From: Candidatus Cloacimonadota bacterium
Lineage (GTDB): Bacteria; Cloacimonadota; Cloacimonadia; Cloacimonadales; Cloacimonadaceae
NCBI GenBank assembly: GCA_022711455.1
Contig: JAKLEY010000002.1
Location: 1-37,984, forward strand
Reading direction: 5' to 3'
DNA: 37,984 bases
Shown here: positions 35,301-37,984 of the stretch, piece after piece
How positions within the stretch are numbered: the stretch's first letter is position 1
Layout: each line of letters opens with the position of its first letter
The notes under the pieces: generated by a model
Told to the model about the DNA's origin: nothing
What the model saw: the letters and a program-made list of their open reading frames with translations, nothing else
Database searches by the model: none
Made by a program: the position numbers and the translations under genes

Positions 35301-37492
35301 CCGCTCCCGCCAACTTCACCATCATCAGCGGAACGAACTATATTCAGGCTCCCACCACCTGGACTGAATACAGCTATCCTCTGAGTGCCTATGCCGGACA
35401 GACCGTCCGCATCGGCATCCAGTGCCTTTCCAATGATGCTTTCATCTTCTTCGTGGATGATTTCTTCGTCGGCCAGCCTGCTGCCCGCACAGAGATCATT
35501 GCCAACGCTCAGCCGGTCGGAAACAACACTCGTCAGACCGGCATCGCAGTTACCACAAGAACCGAACCCACCCGTGCCCTGACAGGTTACAAGGTCTATC
35601 GTGACGGCACCCTGATCACCACGATCACCGATCCCGCCACCACTGCCTATGCAGACAACGGCCTTGCCACCGGCACCTACGTCTACACTGTGACTGCCAC
35701 CTACACCGGTGGTGAATCCGTCCCGACTGCTCCCGCCACTGCGGTTGTGTCTCCTGCTGTCCTGCAACCGCCCACAAACCTCACTGCCACCGTGGTCAGC
35801 AATGACGTCACTCTGGATTGGGACAACCCCGTTCCTCCTGCTGCCGGTGATTGGATCACCTGGGCTCAGGACGTGGTCGGAAACTCCGTCGGAACCAACG
35901 CAGCTGCCCAGTTTGCCGTCGCGCATCGCTGGACTGCCGCAGACCTGGCTCCCTATGCCGGACGCACCCTCACCCAGATCAAGTTTGTGCCTGCCTATGA
36001 AAGCTGCACCTACACTGTCAAGGTCTGGACCGGTGGATCAGCCACCAATGCCGGAACCCTGGTCTCGTCTCAGGTCGTTCCCACCTTCACCATCGGTGAA
36101 TGGAACCTCGTGATCCTGACCACACCCGTTCCCATTCCCGCCACCGGCGAACTCTGGTATGGATTTGAAGTCAACACCACAGGCGGATATCCTGCCGGTT
36201 GCGACGATGGTCCTCCCATCGAAGGCAAAGGCAACATGATGTATTTCCAGGGTGCCTGGACAACTCTTACTGCCTTGGCTCCGACCCTCACCTACAACTG
36301 GTCGGTCAAAGCTTTCGCGCAGAGCGGAACTGCTGCCAAAGCCGTGGAACTCAAGCCCATTGCCGAAAGCAAGGCTGCAGTCATTCAAAATGGTGATCTG
36401 GCTGCCCATCGCTACACTCCCGCCCAGTCCACCCGTGCCATCAACGGCTACAAGGTCTATCGCGACGGAGTGCTGATCAGCACCATCACCAATCCTGATG
36501 TCACCACCTATCTGGATCTGGATCTGGCCAATGCCACCTATAACTATGGTGTCACAGCCACCTACACCAATGGTGAATCAGCTCCTGCCACCGTGCAGGC
36601 TGTCGTGAACGTCACCCTGGCTCCTGCCTTCTTCACCGACGGCTTCGAGACCTATCCTGACTTCGCAAACCTGTTCTCACCCTGGACTCTGATTGACGTC
36701 GATCAATCCGGAACCTACGGCATCACCAATATCGAATTCCCCGGTTCTGCCGCACCGATGGCCTACATCGTCTTCAATCCCAGTGCCACCACGCCTCCGA
36801 TCACCACGCTCACCCCTCACGGCGGAGTCAAAATGGCCGCATCCTTTGCTGCCACTGCTCCTCCCAACAACGACTGGATGATCACTCCCAGAGTGCATTT
36901 GGGAACCGGAAGCGCGATCAAGTTCTATGCCCGCAGCCACGTCGCCACCTACGGTCTGGAAAGATTCCGCATTGGTGTCAACACTATGGATACCCCGACG
37001 ATCCAGGGCTTCAGCTATGTCACAGGACCCAACTACGTCGAAGCACCCGTAGCCTGGACCGAATATATCTATGATCTGTCCCAATACGACAATCAGAACG
37101 TCTATATCGGTATCCGCTGCGTGTCCAACGATGCCTTCGTCTTCTACGTCGATGATTTCGCCATCCATTCAAATGGTGGAAGCGTCGGTAATGACGACAA
37201 CACGGCTCCCGTGCTCCAAAACGCCCTGATCGGCAACTACCCCAACCCCTTCAATCCTGAAACGACGATCCGCTTCAGCACTGCTACCAGCGGTCCCGTC
37301 AACCTCGGTATCTACAACCTCAAGGGTCAGCTCGTCAAAACCCTGGTGAATGAGACCAAGGCCTCCGGAAACCATTCCGTGGTCTGGAACGGCATGGACG
37401 ACCACAACCGTCCTGTCGCCAGCGGCGTCTACTACTACAAGATGCAGGCCGGCAAGTTCTCAGACACACGCAAGATGATCCTGATGAAATAA
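32348..37492 (+). CDS. Giant secreted Fn3/anchor-J T9SS cargo protein
   Basis: A 1714-residue predicted surface protein with a signal peptide (1-19). The N-terminal domain (20-200) resembles the unnamed domain of the 2315-aa neighbour. Fn3-like domains (about 205-295 and 445-540) alternate with anchor-J-like domains (about 296-440 and 545-725), then an ASH/HYDIN-like domain (about 727-830). Two strongly similar anchor-J units start near 866 (TDGFETYENFAITFAPW) and 1428 (TDGFETYPDFANLFSPW), separated by short Fn3 domains and another beta domain (about 1145-1345). The T9SS tail (1622-1714) has GNYPNPFNPETTIRFS and ends RKMILMK. Codons end in C far more often than in neighbouring genes, suggesting high expression. 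AAGGAG precedes the ATG; a strong terminator follows. No enzyme motif seen. Confidence 0.85.
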   Translation: MKKFLVMFLLLAIAGFAVADVYTIGTGTSTENYVPFYGLYDYGWSKTIYTAAEINAAGLTTASSLVGIGFEVGNTPSNYTMLDQRVYLRTTTQSVYETADVNLPDNTQFTSVYQGSLTYNGGGWAYVMFSAPFAWDGTSNIEILWENWDGDYLSGYPNFRYTTTTPDYRSVYKYADTTFPGTLAGTRYYNRPNIQFATPQTTPPNPALAIYPSPNGFAFTDAILSWQNGGGMPTAYDVYFGTANPPTTLVSDNQVSTSYTPAAALNPATTYYWQVIPSNNIGPAVGCPVWSFSTPGAEQLAESFNDTTFPPAGWANPGTFTRSTTTPFHGLASAYKSAPVTPALLSTPMLSMVSSSSLNFWARTSATTGNGRIQIQYSPDRVTWTNIGDIISLPTTVNWVNYSVDLSSLAGNNYYLAFAVSSVTSTTAIYIDHVFGPGVTPLLPDAVTLTAPANAAINVSAMPTLTWTPGTTGGVASSYKVYLDTNANPTTLIATVPTATYTLTTALTYNSTYYWKVVAHNAAGDAEASPVFSFTVMSNPTVSTFPWTVNFGTAAADWPVLNWTQLSGLYGGTYTSSAQWFQDDWLNVTGTDKAAKINIYGTSRYGWLITPPIALPATGYTLKFDAALMVWNGTTAPTTTQDDDRFIVVMSDSPMMTNPTILREWNNTGSQYVFNSIPATGANMSIPLGNISGTKYFAFYGESTVTGNGDNDLMIDNVVIEFVTETPAFTVTPTSHNYGNVTVGQTASQAFTVSNSGTGTLVINSVALSGSPMMAISGTLPTFPVSLTAGQTMAFTVAYAPTAAGVHNATITITDNLARLPHTVALTGTGVEALNPPTNLTATVTGSNVALDWDAPGTTPPPTGFTDGFETYENFAITFAPWTTVDVDQSTTYGMTGITWTNAYAAQAFMIFNPSATTPAVTDAAPHSGSKMAACFASTTPPNNDWMMSPPITIANNDVVKFWARSYVATYGLERFKVGVSTTGTAPANFTIISGTNYIQAPTTWTEYSYPLSAYAGQTVRIGIQCLSNDAFIFFVDDFFVGQPAARTEIIANAQPVGNNTRQTGIAVTTRTEPTRALTGYKVYRDGTLITTITDPATTAYADNGLATGTYVYTVTATYTGGESVPTAPATAVVSPAVLQPPTNLTATVVSNDVTLDWDNPVPPAAGDWITWAQDVVGNSVGTNAAAQFAVAHRWTAADLAPYAGRTLTQIKFVPAYESCTYTVKVWTGGSATNAGTLVSSQVVPTFTIGEWNLVILTTPVPIPATGELWYGFEVNTTGGYPAGCDDGPPIEGKGNMMYFQGAWTTLTALAPTLTYNWSVKAFAQSGTAAKAVELKPIAESKAAVIQNGDLAAHRYTPAQSTRAINGYKVYRDGVLISTITNPDVTTYLDLDLANATYNYGVTATYTNGESAPATVQAVVNVTLAPAFFTDGFETYPDFANLFSPWTLIDVDQSGTYGITNIEFPGSAAPMAYIVFNPSATTPPITTLTPHGGVKMAASFAATAPPNNDWMITPRVHLGTGSAIKFYARSHVATYGLERFRIGVNTMDTPTIQGFSYVTGPNYVEAPVAWTEYIYDLSQYDNQNVYIGIRCVSNDAFVFYVDDFAIHSNGGSVGNDDNTAPVLQNALIGNYPNPFNPETTIRFSTATSGPVNLGIYNLKGQLVKTLVNETKASGNHSVVWNGMDDHNRPVASGVYYYKMQAGKFSDTRKMILMK

Positions 37493-37528
37493 CCGGATTG
37501 CACACTCTGGTGTGCTGACATTCCAATG

Positions 37529-37555
37529 GCCCCGCTGCAAAGCGGGGCTTTTTTT
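37529..37555 (+). terminator. Rho-independent terminator of the 1714-aa gene
   Basis: GCCCCGCT (37529-37536), a GCAA loop, AGCGGGGC (37541-37548) and seven T residues (37549-37555). The stem is perfect, 8 bp and GC-rich, 37 nt after the stop codon. Confidence 0.95.
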
Positions 37556-37557
37556 GT

Positions 37558-37576
37558 GTGACGAGTAACGAGTGAC
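37558..37576. repeat. Heptamer remnant E
   Basis: GTGAC, GAGTAAC, GAGTGAC follow directly after the terminator T-run. The 18 nt GTGACGAGTAACGAGTGA (37558-37575) are identical to 21377-21394 in element C. No complementary right arm was found before the window ends. Confidence 0.75.
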
Positions 37577-37637
37577 GATGTATTGGTATCGCTGGAGTTG
37601 TGGCCGCGTTAAATACAGGTCATTATTGCTTCGCTGA

Positions 37638-37833
37638 CTACCTGCTAAATATACAATTACGGAGTCCAGCGTATCCTTCAACCGCGGCCTCGACTTCAGC
37701 CCACGCAGACCATATCAACAATGAATCTAGCTAAGACTCTATCTCAAATAGACTTGGTCCGAATCCCGTGGGCTGAAGTCGAGACCGCCGTTGAAGCCTC
37801 GTTGGTTTCACGAAGTCTAGATATAGCAGGTAG
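37638..37833. repeat. Large foldback (REP/MITE-like) near the window end
   Basis: Arms of 30 nt at 37676-37705 and 37767-37796 are complementary at 28 of 30 positions, including an uninterrupted CTCGACTTCAGCCCACG (37689-37705) against 37767-37783, with a 61-nt loop. An outer pair, CTACCTGCTA (37638-37647) and TAGCAGGTAG (37824-37833), encloses it. The region has no ORF. It fills most of the 492-bp gap after the last gene, the rest being the terminator, heptamers and a promoter. It could be a non-autonomous palindromic element; no transposase is present. Confidence 0.85.
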
Positions 37834-37919
37834 CCTGCAGAGCGCTTACAAGCATCAGTAACTAATCTTTCCTAGTTGCCTAAGACTTTGGGGGACAGCG
37901 AAATAGGAGAAAATACTTC

Positions 37920-37947
37920 TTGACAAAAACACCTCGTATCTTATTGT
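37920..37947 (+). promoter_or_regulatory. Sigma70-like promoter for a gene beyond the window
   Basis: TTGACA (37920-37925), 16 nt, TATTGT (37942-37947). The -35 is perfect and the -10 matches 4 of 6. No start codon with a ribosome binding site is visible before the window ends. Confidence 0.5.
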
Positions 37948-37984
37948 TGCATCAGCAAATACGCAAGCAACAAGAACGAGGTGT

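Noticed and set aside
34676-35926. 416-codon minus-strand ORF in the last giant gene
   Set aside because: A product of the strong C-ending codon bias on the other strand; Gly/Ser/Asp-rich mirror translation.

Overview
The window comes from a Gram-negative, outer-membrane bacterium of the FCB superphylum, most likely Candidatus Cloacimonadota or a close relative. Three large secreted proteins end in type IX secretion (T9SS) type A sorting domains, two of them with the motif NYPNPFNP. There are also LptE-like and LolA-like outer-membrane biogenesis genes. Base composition looks near 50% GC by eye. The phylum call is an inference from domain content, not from a phylogenetic marker search.

Layout. 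1-1550 (minus): a 3'-truncated groEL behind a CIRCE operator, with no groES beside it. 1749-8058 (plus): RNA/DNA maintenance genes, namely RNase HIII, a HEAT-like protein, a TrmJ-type tRNA methyltransferase, an AlkD-type DNA glycosylase, an adenosine-specific kinase (DUF355), ThpR, RecA and RecX. 8057-8510: a large folded-back repeat element. 8609-11326: a gingipain-like C25 peptidase with a T9SS tail. 11407-15518 (plus): a two-acyltransferase aminolipid pair, a small membrane protein, a DUF58 protein and two-subunit class I fumarate hydratase. 15564-16708 (minus): purE and an HTH-EIIA(Ntr) fusion. 16804-21387 (plus): LptE-like, RluB-type pseudouridine synthase, YchF and FtsK. 21562-24661 (plus): LolA-like, ManC, a membrane-anchored ferredoxin and a SagB-type dehydrogenase. 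25148-37492 (plus): two giant T9SS cargo proteins (2315 and 1714 aa) built from repeated beta-sandwich modules. 37493-37984: terminator, repeat units, a foldback and a promoter for a gene beyond the window.

The housekeeping genes are packed in operons with overlaps or gaps of a few bases. The longest gaps between genes are occupied by an unusual family of repeats. Three elements (8057-8510, 21375-21548, 24666-24802) are each bounded by four 7-bp units on the left and four complementary 7-bp units on the right. Three different heptamers are used: AATTAAG, ATTTAAG and GAGTRAY. Each element sits directly at the 3' end of a gene, and in two cases the repeat overlaps the stop codon. Two reduced relatives lie at 32109-32161 and 37558-37576. 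A separate 11-bp tandem array (five units) occurs at 8408-8462 and 24888-24942. Repeat-bearing gaps precede all three T9SS cargo genes and follow the last one. This repeat system, together with a bipartite motif shared by the leaders of the two giant genes, is the most unusual content of the window.
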